64,000 nucleotides of DNA from Cydia pomonella (lineage: Eukaryota > Arthropoda > Insecta > Lepidoptera > Tortricidae): contig NC_084715.1 of the NCBI RefSeq assembly GCF_033807575.1, positions 12,263,349-12,327,348 of the forward strand, read 5' to 3'. The notes beneath the pieces are model-generated. The model was given only the letters and a program-made list of their open reading frames with translations. It was not told the origin of the DNA and searched no databases. Each line of letters opens with the position of its first letter. The stretch's first letter is position 1. The position numbers were made by a program, and so were the translations under genes. Positions 11,513 to 21,479 of this stretch are shown here, in pieces.

Positions 11513-13223
11513 CCCAAGTAGCATTCGGGGTTCTATATGAGATGTCTAGTCGTTCACATGTACTCCACAAGCTGTGTAAGTCAGCTGTATAAGAGCTGTA
11601 TAGCTTGCTATAATGCTCTTATAGAACCAGTTTGGGCACAAATTAGACAGCCTTAAGTTCACTATGGCTGTACATTAGCAGTATAATAGCATTATAATAG
11701 CAGTTTAAGTAGTAACATCGGACTTAAGGCTGACTAATGGCACTATATGGGACGCAGTGTGAACCATACAACGTACATGAGTGTAATAAAGAGTAACAAG
11801 TGGCTAAATACACAGCTATCACAGTTATAAAATCCGACAAAAGTACTCCAGTGCTACCTAAAATTCACGTGGGTCCATTATATTTCTTTATTTTATTTAT
11901 TCCTCATTAAGTTTGGTTTTTTGTGTGCCATCAGAAACACCGGCGGATATCCTTTGGATAAATTTTATGATAACACGCGGTAAAGTACCTGTTTTAAATT
12001 CTTAATAATGTTAAATGCTATGGGAATGCAAGTTTATCGTGAAATGTATACATATTTACAGCTAAAATATTCACGCGCCTCTGTAAAAACGCGATATTCA
12101 TTTTAAAATATTTAAAACTGGCTGAGAGGAAATCAACAATTTTCAGTTTTTGACATTATATTGGCATTATAATTATACTACGGTAATTAATTATAGCATG
12201 AAACCAAAACTCAATCGCTCTATCTGCGTATTTTGTGATAAATTTGCATGATAATTTTGGAGATTTATTTGGTAAATATTTTAGGTTACGCAGAACAAAA
12301 TGGTGGAAATGAAATACGGTTATGTGAACTGATATAACTCCAATTTAATGCGGTGAGCGTATAATAGGTTCACATGTGTTCTGTTAGAATGCTGTTACCT
12401 ATATAAAGTCCCACATTTGTACCACTACAGAGCCAATGTCTATAAATTTATTCTAATGTGAACTAATGTACAGCTTTAAGATGTAGTTTAGGTCAATTGT
12501 GTATCATCGTATAATTCTTTCAATATACTGAAATTTTAGAGATCCTTTCTTCTTCCACCGGTTCTCGCTCTTATTTTCCAAGGTTTGTTATTCATTTTCA
12601 GAAATTTTTGCACGCGACGTAATATAAACACACAGCTTGTGGGATAAGTGTAATAGAATATCACATTCACATTCATTTTCAGCTTACAGCAAATTAGAGT
12701 AGTACTTGTGGACAAATAAACTGCTATTGATGTTAATGGACAACACATATAATCCTTTTAACAGCCTACAGTGCACATGCGAACCATTTAAACACTTCTG
12801 TACAGCTAGTAAAAAAAGGTTATTTTAATGATCACAAACAAGTCCTACTACAGCTACTAGCTGTATAACAGTCTCAAACAAGTAAACATAACAGCTTTTG
12901 GCTTTATAAATGACCATGTGTGTTCTATTAAAATGCTAGCTCTACAACATCGTACAAGTAGGCTGTTAAACAGCGGTTGCCGTATCTCTACCCTCCTATA
13001 ATGCTCTTAGTCAGACGGCTGACTAAAGGATAGTTGTTAGAGTATTATAACACCAACAGTCGTATAAAAGTATAACTCTACCCTCCTATAAGTCCCTTAG
13101 ACAGGTATAGGTGTTATTAATCGCAATAATGCAGCTTATACATCACGAGTGAACTGTAATAATGCTTCAAGTACACCTGGGAACTAAATGTGTACTCTTA
13201 AATGGAGTAAAATGCTACTTGGG
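11513..13223. mobile_element. 1.7-kb non-autonomous DNA transposon, CCCAAGTAGCATT termini
   Basis: The left end CCCAAGTAGCATT (11513) and the right end AATGCTACTTGGG (13211-13223) are 13-bp inverted repeats. Both ends hold many short subterminal repeats, such as AGCTGTATAA, TATAATGCTCTTA (11609 and 12996) and CTACCCTCCTATAA (about 12989 and 13079). Subterminal repeats of this kind are common transposase-binding arrays. The interior has no ORF above 70 codons, so mobilisation would be in trans. The target duplication is unclear (possibly TT). The superfamily was not determined. Confidence 0.65.
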
Positions 13224-14134
13224 TTGATATTTCTTTCATTCGCCATTTTTAGGAATACTACCGACCTGCTATAGTATTTATCAAACACTAAGGGTACCGT
13301 AACATCCATAATCATCTCCATAAAATTCATAACCTTAACCCATTCAGCGCTAATCACGACATGTTGTCGTTTTGCTTCTACGGAGCATTTTCGCTACATA
13401 CCTACCGGGAAATCCATGTTATCGGCTAAGACCTAGCGCTACGACCGTAGCTCAGCGGTGAATGTCAAATCTCTCAAAATTGTACTAATATGTAATATCT
13501 GTCAGCGTACCCTTCCTGTTTGAAAAAAAATCCATTGTGACATAATATTTCCCTCCCTTTATTATCAGTTTAATTAAATGTGTCTAAGAATAACAATCCG
13601 AGCGGGGTCTAGCAAAATTACATTTGTATAACAATAACTTACCTTATTTACATCGTTGTATCAATCAAACTTATACGAACATCTGCCAGTTGTCATTCTT
13701 TACATGAACAATGACCATAAAACTCCTACAGACGTAATCTCAGTTTTAATTTTTATTGGCAATTAAACAATTAACCCTTTAAAGAGCATAAAAGTTCTTT
13801 ATACACGCTCCCCTCCGGGAGATGCGAAATTTTAAACCCATTCACAGCATTGTACCTCCGAATATTTAAGGGATGTTTTTTATGACGACGGAGATGAAAG
13901 CGTTTGGCCTAAGTGAATGCCAGCTTTTGCTTTTTTCGTGATGCGATGTTTGTGCAATCTTAAAAAAATTGAAGCTTCTAATATAATTCGGAGAGTTACC
14001 GTGTAAGGTTATGTCTTCGTGTAGGACGTGAGCAATATTAGGTGCTTTTGGCTTAAATGGTTGCTGCGTAAGAAAAGGCGCTATGCTGCACTAGCGCTCA
14101 ATATTAGAATGATACATGGCTAATTTGAACAAAT
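13224..14134. other. No gene seen
   Basis: Unique-looking AT-rich sequence. No ORF, exon or repeat recognised. Confidence 0.5.
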
Positions 14135-14149
14135 AGGCGATACTTTAAA

Positions 14150-14436
14150 CGAATAAGAGCGTGTGAGCGGGTTCAAACCCCGGCTCGTGCTAATGATTTT
14201 TTCGAAACTTATGTACGACATATCATTTGAAATTTACCAGTCGCTTTTTGGTGAAGGAAAATCTAACCAATAAGGCCTAGTTTAACCTCTGGGTTGGAAG
14301 GTCAGATGGTAGTCGTTTTCCTAAAAAATCGGCGGTCGGCTTTCAGCCTATGCCAATTCTTGAGATTAATTGCCAAGCGGACCCAAGCCGATGAGCCGTG
14401 GCAAAATGCCGGGATAACGCGAGGGAGATGATGATG
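14150..14436 (+). mobile_element. Retroposon family B flanked by a 15-bp target duplication
   Basis: The insert begins just before a B-box-like GGGTTCAAACCCCGG. It carries the family-B body (ACTTATGTACGACATATC, CAGTCGCTTTTTGGTGAAG, GGTTGGAAGGTCAGATGG, AAGCGGACC, GATGAGCCGTGGCAAAATG) and ends in GATGATGATG. The direct repeat AGGCGATACTTTAAA flanks it exactly (14135-14149 and 14437-14451), a clean target-site duplication from target-primed reverse transcription. The intact duplication suggests this insertion is younger than the copy at 5345. Confidence 0.9.
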
Positions 14437-14568
14437 AGGCGATACTTTAAAGTCATTTGAAGTATCACTTGTCCACTACAAATTTTGTAATCCAAATTAG
14501 ATCTTGAGGGAAAATCTGATACCTAATAAAAGATGTAAGAGCATTCGCTCATAGGAACCATGATATAC

Positions 14569-14609
14569 TTATAAAAATTATGAAATTATGTATTTCATAA
14601 TTTTTATAA
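14569..14609. repeat. Perfect 18-bp-stem hairpin
   Basis: TTATAAAAATTATGAAAT (14569-14586) and its exact complement (14592-14609) flank a 5-nt loop. It is entirely AT. It could be a small fold-back relic or a replication-derived palindrome. No function is claimed. Confidence 0.6.
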
Positions 14610-15102
14610 TGTATATAGAGTACCTATTAGCAGTACTTTTTATTTATTTAAAAATACGCGATCCCTTCTGTTATTCACTTCTGATCCGACAGCTAAAAAC
14701 AAAGGGGAACATGAGAAGGGGATTTGCAGTGATGGCTGCCCTAGGCTACTGAACAAAACTAGCTAGCAGTAAGGACCCTATATTGGCGATGGGACTGATG
14801 GGGTTAGTACAAAGGTTCCAATAAGTACTAGGTAGGTTCGTAGATATAATCAATAATATGTTCCATATACAACGTTCCCTTACCTCTTGACTGGGATGGG
14901 GATTCAGCCCTGCGATTTGATATAAGGATTATTTTGTATATTTACAAAAATAAGTATTGAAGATATTAACATAAATATGCATTAAATTATCAAGTGATAC
15001 TTGTTATAGGTAAGTATTTATTATTTAAGTACTGTGATGATTGATGAGCTCTAGAACAACTCATTTAGAATTTTAGGTTCAAAAAATATGATACTTATTA
15101 TC

Positions 15103-15494
15103 AGGCCTATTCGAACGTACACTGACATCAGAATAAGATTTGAATCATGTTATTTAGTTATCTTGCGTCATGTCCGGTTATTCCCACTAGTTACCACCAA
15201 GTTGTTACCAAATTTTGGTGGTAAGGTAAGGTAAATACTGGGAAAAAACAATCCCAAACCAAGTTGGTGGTAACTAGTGGGATTTTTTTTGTCCCAGTAG
15301 TTACCAGTGGTAAAAGGTGGGAAAAAAAAATCCCAGTAGTTACGACTGGTAACAACTTGGTGGTAACTAGTGGGAATAACACTCTTGTCCGCACCTATAC
15401 ATGTACGGAGAACTAGTACGAGCGAAATGCACTATAACTGAATGGCATCAGTTAGATGTAATTCTGATATAACAATGTACGTTCGAATTGGCCT
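15103..15494. mobile_element. MITE family C carrying a nested TA-element
   Basis: The arms match those of the 8380-8562 element (AGGCCTATTCGAACGTACAC inward, TACGTTCGAATTGGCCT at the right). A 196-bp second transposon (15181-15376) sits in the middle. Removing it leaves an element of roughly the same size as the uninterrupted copy. Confidence 0.8.
15181..15376. mobile_element. Nested TA-flanked MITE built of VTT-like repeats
   Basis: Termini TTCCCACTAGTTACCACCAA and the exact complement at the right form about 30-bp inverted repeats, and TA lies on both sides (15179-15180 and 15377-15378). TA duplication points to a Tc1/mariner- or IS630-type transposase. Inside, GGTGGTAACTAGTGGGA and CCCAGTAGTTAC motifs recur in both orientations, so the minus ORF 15191-15394 reads as repeated PLVTT. 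That ORF is a by-product of the repeats. Confidence 0.85.
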
Positions 15495-15661
15495 GTCTGT
15501 ATAATGATATCAATACCAGGGGACGTCCTGGTCGCCTGACTGTTTTACGAGTGAGACGCATACGAAGATTACGAAGTCCTGTCTCATCTTAATGTTTTTA
15601 TCGGGTCTCTATATTGTTTCCTATAAAGTTTTAAGTCATAATGTATTGTTTGTCCGCATTT

Positions 15662-15804
15662 TCATTAGCCATAATTAGGTTTTTCTCAGATTCGTGTAAC
15701 TTTTCAGGATTTCCATTAAACAAACCTAACCTAACCTAACCTTTCTATAGGATAACCTAAGGAAATACCTGAAAAGTTAGAAGTTTCACAGTTATGACTA
15801 ATGA
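15662..15804. repeat. Fold-back with an interstitial CCTAA array in its loop
   Basis: TCATTAGCCATAA and AACTTTTCAGGATTTCC on the left are mirrored by GGAAATACCTGAAAAGTT and TTATGACTAATGA on the right. The loop contains a run of CCTAA units (about 15725-15741), the complement of the TTAGG telomeric repeat used by many insects. The array is too short to be a telomere. Confidence 0.65.
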
Positions 15805-16278
15805 TAATATGACTATCATTACATTATGACTTTCAATAATTATGCCAAACAAAGAGATCCGGGTTTTTATCTCGGTTGCATCGTCAGCCAATGCTTCGGA
15901 GCCCAAGATTTACTTTCCGACTTTCTCCTCCACTTCACTCAGCCGTCATGTCATCCCTCGCAACGTCAAGCCAGCACCTTACTGGCTTGTATTCTTTCAC
16001 GAGATCTATTCGAAGTATTATTGAATACGCCTTCAGGGTAAATAAAAGATTGTTATGACTTTTATGATTTATTTAATAAAGATCTCTTTTGACTTGAACA
16101 CGGTCGCTAAATTCTTACAGACAGTAAAAGAAATATAACATTGAGAGTGTTTACCTCTTATCAGTCCAGCTTAGCAGTTACATACCTATTACTTAAGTCT
16201 CACTGACTGATTTAAATATGAATTTTAAGTAATCATTATTTACAATCATTATAAATATGTATCAATAAAGGTAATTTA

Positions 16279-16718
16279 TTAGACACTTGTCACAACAACT
16301 GGCAGTGTTAAGAAAGTGCAGGTCACTCGGTATCGTTCCGGGGTACTTTAAAATAAATAGGATATAAACCATAGAACAATTATATAGAACAATAAATATG
16401 AGCTCCAACAGTTTTCATAGAATATCCATCGTGTAACCATTTTCATTGCTCTGTAAAATGTTGTCTAGAATCAAAACCTTTTTAATGTTGGCTAGAATCA
16501 AAGTGTAGGTAGGTATATATAAAAATTCTAATGCAACCTATGTAATTAACTAGACAAAAATCCGTATGACATGGCAAAACATTAAACATCAAAGAGGTAT
16601 TAATAAGTAGAAATAATAAAACTTAGTACTAAAGTTAAAGAAGATTTAGAATTAGTGACTCAATAATGTAGGGATATTCATTGGTACATAACTATGCACC
16701 TAAGTGACAAGTGTCTAA
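16279..16718. mobile_element. 440-bp TA-flanked MITE
   Basis: A 15-bp terminal inverted repeat TTAGACACTTGTCAC (16279-16293) is repeated in inverse at 16704-16718, with TA on both outer sides. There is no ORF. The TA duplication suggests Tc1/mariner-type mobilisation. Confidence 0.7.
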
Positions 16719-17764
16719 TATAATTATTTATCAGCAATTATATCGGTCACATCCTTAATTTTTAGGTAAATGGTAAATTACAACATTCTAGAAATTGTGA
16801 CTTTAGAATAAATAATACAAAGATATTATAAAATGTGCTCGTTTATATTTGAGTGTAGATTGTTAAAAATATTGTCAAATCGTAAATATTGTTTATCTTA
16901 ATCACTCAAACATAAAATATTCATTACGATTGCTGCAAAAATGAGATGTGTTTTAGACTTTATCCACTACCTATATCTGTGATATTTTTTTTATAAAAGC
17001 CTTTCAAATAACAATGCAAAAAAGTTTCCGTAACAAAAGAACAGTGCACTGTATGCCTACGTATTTACAAAATATACAATTACACACTAACAACTATTAA
17101 CAATGGACTCGAGAACAACATTTATTTCTTTAAAAAAACGACATTTTTACACAGATTCTTAGTTTTAAATAAATATGTTGGACCAAAGGTTTCTTGACTT
17201 GCTACTCGTAATGGTTCCTTAGGTACTTTTGAAAGTTAACATTGCAGTGGTTTTAGAATAATGTAATTGGTGCAAAATTAAGCCTGAAGCACGTTTTATT
17301 AAATAGATCGAGTCGAGCAGTCTGTAATAATGTTCTAAATAACTACCTATACCGTTTTTTATAAAAACTAGTGCTTAATATTGTACGAAATGGTGTTTTT
17401 TTTCTGACAGTAACATCTTGAAAGTTTTCAGGCTTTATTAGGCACCATTAAAATTTACTAAAACAGCAGACAACAATACTTTTTACACATATCTACGTGT
17501 GATAAGGTATAGGTTTGTATAGAAAAGTTACAGACAAACATCAAATAGTTTTTTAATTAATATGTACCAGCTAATGCCAACGATTTCCAATTACCATATA
17601 CAAAATGCGATTTAACTGTGTCAGCCTTTTCATGTAGGTACCTAGTAACTACTAAAAATTGATAAGTAGTAACAACGTAGTCCTTATGTTTCTATGAAAC
17701 GGTTGTCAAAACAACACAAATATTTATTTAGGCTTTTCTATCACTTCAACGTATACTCGCCGCG
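16719..17764. other. AT-rich DNA downstream of the gene
   Basis: No coding signal. It lies just past the likely 3' end of the minus-strand gene. A second AATAAA on the minus strand at 17723-17728 could serve a longer 3' UTR. Confidence 0.5.
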
Positions 17765-17769
17765 TACTT

Positions 17770-18047
17770 TCCCGAAGTCTCTTGATTTATTTACACATGC
17801 TTTTTACATTTTGTTACACGATCGCACTGCAGACTGTCTTTGAGACGTGCTGCAAGGTCTGCGTAATGGAATGTTTTTGTTGTGAGGTTTCTGATGTATG
17901 TATTTGGAGGGCGGAGGGAGAACGCTTATCGCGGCCCGATCGTAAGGAGCCCTTCAGATGAATTGGAGGCCGGGAGCGTGAGGGGCCTCGGCCCCTCAGC
18001 TCTGCGCTAGGGAATCCAGCGGCACCACCAGTTTTCCGTTGGAGTAG
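17770..18047 (-). other. Probable terminal exon / 3' UTR of the minus-strand gene
   Basis: On the minus strand, TTTCTTTGTTACAG precedes base 18047, a strong polypyrimidine-AG acceptor. The exon is clearly GC-richer than its flanks. Entered in phase 1 (skipping the 18802-18921 exon) it would add 13 residues ending at a stop at 18007-18009. Entered in phase 2 it reads YSNGKLVVPLDSLAQS and stops at 17996; this has coding-like codon use, but no donor of that phase was identified. Entered in phase 0 it is open for 77 codons (to 17814). After the main stop at 18812 it would simply be 3' UTR. The left edge is estimated from the poly(A) signal. Confidence 0.55.
17786..17791 (-). terminator. AATAAA polyadenylation signal (minus strand)
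   Basis: TTTATT on the plus strand is AATAAA on the coding strand, about 260 bp into the last predicted exon. It suits cleavage around 17765-17775. A second AATAAA lies at 17723-17728. Confidence 0.45.
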
Positions 18048-18811
18048 CTGTAACAAAGAAAAAACTTTAAACTAAACAGCGACGGTATTCTCGCAGGTCT
18101 TATTTTACAAAACTTTTAAAGTTTACGTTGCTAAATGTAAGAAAACACTTGGAATTTTTTTATTAACTTTTCTAAGAGTTTAATTTAATGTTATGAAAGT
18201 TCTTAATAGAAATATTAACCTGTATGGCATAGTGGCTGTTCTGGACTTAGCTCGGCTTGGCCTACAGGCGTCATCTGCAACCAAGACCACACGTATTGTT
18301 TTGACATTTGTCTTGGCGGACTAATCAGAAACTTTGCCCTCGTTCTAAGTTACATCGCATCGCCGGGGCTTAATTAAGTGGTAGCGCATGCTATTGTCTC
18401 GGTTCTTGCGGAACAATACTTATCTTAAGTCGAAGTCAGTAGAAGTAATATCTCCGATACCTTAACGAGGGAACTTTGTATCGACTTCGTTAATCGTTCC
18501 TGACCCAGCCGCGCGGTCGTTATTATTGTTAATACATACTTTAATATTTAACACAATGGTGTTAGATTTGTTGTTTAACCGATTGTTATGTTGTGAATGT
18601 TTTTAAAAGGGTTATTTGAAGTCCTCCATGAGGTAAAAAACATAATTTAAAATGGACGCGGCTTAGCCAATCGGGGTGTTAAATAAAAAAAAATCGTTAC
18701 ATCATTAGTAATAAGCTATTTGATTACAAGATGATATAATTGTTTTATTAGTGGTTTAATGTGTTTGGATAATTGGCAAGTGATTTGTGTAGGACCCTTA
18801 CCATGGTGCGG

Positions 18812-18921
18812 CTAACATCGTTGTGAGAGGCACGCATCGCATGTGACCGGCTCGGCACGCCGCTTGCTCTGAGAGCCCTGCGACCCGGACTTACGCCGGA
18901 AAGTGTACCTAACGAGCAGAC
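18812..18921 (-). CDS. Second coding exon of the uncharacterised gene, with stop codon
   Basis: On the minus strand, TTTTGCATTGCAG precedes 18921 and ACCATG|GTAAGG marks a donor after 18802, giving a 120-nt exon. The upstream exon ends one base into a codon. Joining there restores GGT and continues as GLLVRYTFRRKSG..., ending ...TCDACLSQRC at a TAG (18812-18814). This adds 36 residues including the split Gly, for 495 aa in all. The stop lies only 10 nt before the donor, so a downstream 3'-UTR intron would not be expected to trigger nonsense-mediated decay. Oddities: the exon is also fully open in phase 0, and it has an internal GTAAGT (18889-18894) that could give a 27-nt version. The tail is basic and Cys-containing; no domain is recognised. 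Confidence 0.65.
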
Positions 18922-19275
18922 CTGCAATGCAAAATGCCGCACCGTTAACAAAACAAACAAACAAAAACAACAAACAGAGCCAGGCGCGCGCGTCCATCTG
19001 AAAACGCCCATGGGCGGATGAAAGTGGGCGAAAATAAAACGGGAGTGATACTCTCAGGGGTTTTATGACTTGATATCGCGGAATCATTCGTGTTTTATGT
19101 GAGAACGGATACGCAAATCTAAATTTTGTAGTGAATGTTATTTTGGTATCGTGTGTAGTATTTGTCAACTATGTAGAAAGAAATTAAATTGTTTGTTGAG
19201 ATTTAAAGTTTTTTGAAACTTTCATATTTCATGCATCTAGCTTATCTTAATATAAATGGTTTAGGATTAACTTAC

Positions 19276-20653
19276 CAGTGAGACCGGCCTTGTTGATGCT
19301 GTTTGAGCTAGAGAAACCTGATATTTTCTTCCAGGACTTCTTATTCCAAAACCCCGTCGTTTTAGCGTCACCGCAGCTAGAACTACGGGGTGAGGTGGTG
19401 TCCCTAGGGCAACGCACGCTGCATTCATCAGCACCTAGTATGCGGACTCCGGCACCACGCGTACCATACGCCACCGCCGGTAAGTGAGGCACCGACCCAG
19501 TCGGCTTTCGTCGCAAACTCCCGACGTAACTCGCTCCACTGCTGCTCCCACTAAACCCGCTATCCAAATCCGGGGGATTACAGCTCGCAGGTGAAAGTAA
19601 TTCATCTGTCGGCCCGACTCTTAGCAATTCTTCTATATTATCCCTATCTTCAGCTCGCTCTGAATCTGGTGATTCGCATTCTGGCATTAACATCGCTTCG
19701 ACACTTAGATTTAGCTCTCCTAAAATTCTCTTGTGCCTCGATTCTACTCGGCGAACTTCTTCTTCTACGACGCTCCTGTCTAGAGACACGAGAGATTGTC
19801 GTGGTGCGTATCTATGCTTAGGACAGGTTCTTGTTCCGTCTGTTATTTCTTCATAGATATTTTCCTCGGTTCCGTATCGAGTGACATAATTGTGACGTGC
19901 TGTACGATCTCTTGGTATTCCGCCGCGTCCTCGATGTCTGTTAGCCTTTCTTGACGACGACGGCATTGATAAATGATGGTCATAGTAGGCATATGAATAG
20001 TCAACGGGCTCGAACCTTTCCATTGTAGCAGCAATATTGCTTCTGTTCCACGTTTGTGGGGGTGGATCTCTTGACAAGTTAACGGCGGCCAGCCGAGCTG
20101 GTAAAATTTCATCCAAGTCCCTAGCACAACGCTCGTCAAGTGATTGCGCTCCATCGTCCTCTTCCCGCCTGTGCTTTCTATGAGCTCGGCGACCCTGAGT
20201 GCGCGTGTGGGCACGCTCACAGTCCGACCCATGACCGTGATTATAATCAGGTGTATGACTACGATTATAATCGACCGGCCTGTGTTTACAATCTAAGGTA
20301 TGATGATAATCAGGTGTGTGCCTGAGACTGTAGCTAGAATTTCCTTCATAGTCAGATCGATCGTAAGAGGGACTCTCGTCGTTGCTCGTGTGGGGGTGAG
20401 GACAATCGGCGGCGATGCCTGACTCTGATGAAGGGTAATCGTGTACTTCTGCGGTGGTGAGCACCCGATCGTCGGGGCGTGCAGGCTCTGAGACGGCGTG
20501 GCGGTGGTGAGGCCTGGGACGCGTAGTTTCGCGACAGCTGGCGAAGGTGCGCTGGAGCGAGGGCGTGTGTTGCAGCTGGTAACGGCCGCACCTGGGGTCG
20601 TACACCGCCTCCCCCGACTCCTCGGGGCTTGGCGGCGCGCTTTGTGATTCCAT
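19276..20653 (-). CDS. Main coding exon of an uncharacterised, mostly disordered protein
   Basis: This is the only long ORF in the window: 459 codons plus one base to a CTG|GTAAGT donor. Reading through the donor would add only KLILNHLY, so splicing is assumed. The ATG at 20653 is supported by an in-frame TGA two codons upstream and a GCCATGG context. The protein is rich in Ser, His, Tyr, Asp and Arg. Residues 1-60 are Pro/Ser/Arg-rich. About 95-145 carries HTPDY repeats with YDR, DYN and NHG motifs; 153-166 is a basic RRAHRKHRRE stretch; 264-271 contains NIYEEI, a pYEEI-like SH2-ligand motif. Residues 291-323 (EEEVRRVESRHKRILGELNL) look helical. 363-375 is LDSGFSGSSSGAS, and 435-456 is a Trp/Lys/Ser block (FWNKKSWKKISGFSSS). 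No signal peptide, membrane segment or catalytic domain is visible. I do not recognise the family; a signalling scaffold is a guess from the YEEI motif only. Confidence 0.85.
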
Positions 20654-20681
20654 GGCTCATCGTCTCATATCCAATCGGTAT
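20654..20681 (-). promoter_or_regulatory. 5' UTR part of the main exon, with upstream ATGs
   Basis: The acceptor TTGTTTTTCTTTACAG (cut after 20682) is preceded by a CTGAT branch-point-like sequence. The 28-nt leader contains two upstream ATGs before the main one. The first encodes M-R-R-stop. The second (20660) overlaps the main ATG in another frame and stays open for 102 codons to 20352. This could lower translation of the main frame, but real effects depend on the unseen upstream exon(s). Confidence 0.65.
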
Positions 20682-21150
20682 CTGTAAAGAAAAACAATTC
20701 TATATCAGTTTCCAAATATTGAAGACACATACCGCGGACATGGAATGGCTTTTAACAAAATTCTGCGTCCCATACCGTGTTGAACTAAGGTCAATGAATT
20801 CGAAATTACGCGCTCCGTGATAAGGGTAGGGTAAGTGACGATCAACACCGTGGCCGACGTCGATATATCATCATCAGCCGACGGGTCATAAAAGGGATTT
20901 CACATTGTGTTTACGTTTCATATCAAGATTTTACTGTTATGTTTGAACATCAAACACCATTATACGGCACCAAAATGAAATAACTTAGTGAGTAGTATAA
21001 ACTTGGGTGAACTCGTGAAACATAACACGGCAGTAATGAGACCGTCGCTGTATATAATAAGGGTAATAAATTGGGAGAGCCATGTTTTGTCACTTGTAAC
21101 TATCTACAGTGGTAATAAGTTACTGATAAAAAATTGGATTTTGCATATCT
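20682..21150. other. Intron upstream of the main exon
   Basis: The consensus acceptor at 20682-20684 implies an intron extending to the right. No matching 5' donor or exon was identified. No repeat or coding signal is seen here. Confidence 0.55.
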
Positions 21151-21479
21151 AGAGTGCTGGACAAAAAGAATCATTCATTGCACGAAACTGAAAGTGTCCA
21201 TCTGTAATAGACTCGAAGGCTATCTGTATTTATGTATTCCACTACACACAAGATATATCTTTTAACATTTCATGGCCTATTTTACATACATAATAAACCT
21301 TCAAGATTCAACATTTTTTTTAAATGTAATTGATAAGTATAGGGCCGAAGGGACGGGTGACACGAGCGTTGGTGTATAGTAAACTTCTTTATTGACGTAA
21401 GTAAAGATGGATCACACTTCATTTTGTTCTGGACAAATTAAAATCATACCGGAAGCACAATCGCAAATGAAACTTAGTC

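Noticed and set aside
15191..15394. PLVTT-repeat protein
   Set aside because: It arises from internal motifs of a TA-flanked MITE.
18748..19011. 87-aa ORF across the small exon in phase 0
   Set aside because: It includes intron sequence and needs phase-0 entry, which the upstream donor does not provide; kept only as a remark on dual openness.
19843..20232. 129-aa minus ORF and several plus ORFs within 19278-20325
   Set aside because: They are overlaps in other frames of the 468-codon ORF, which has the splice signals and the supported start.
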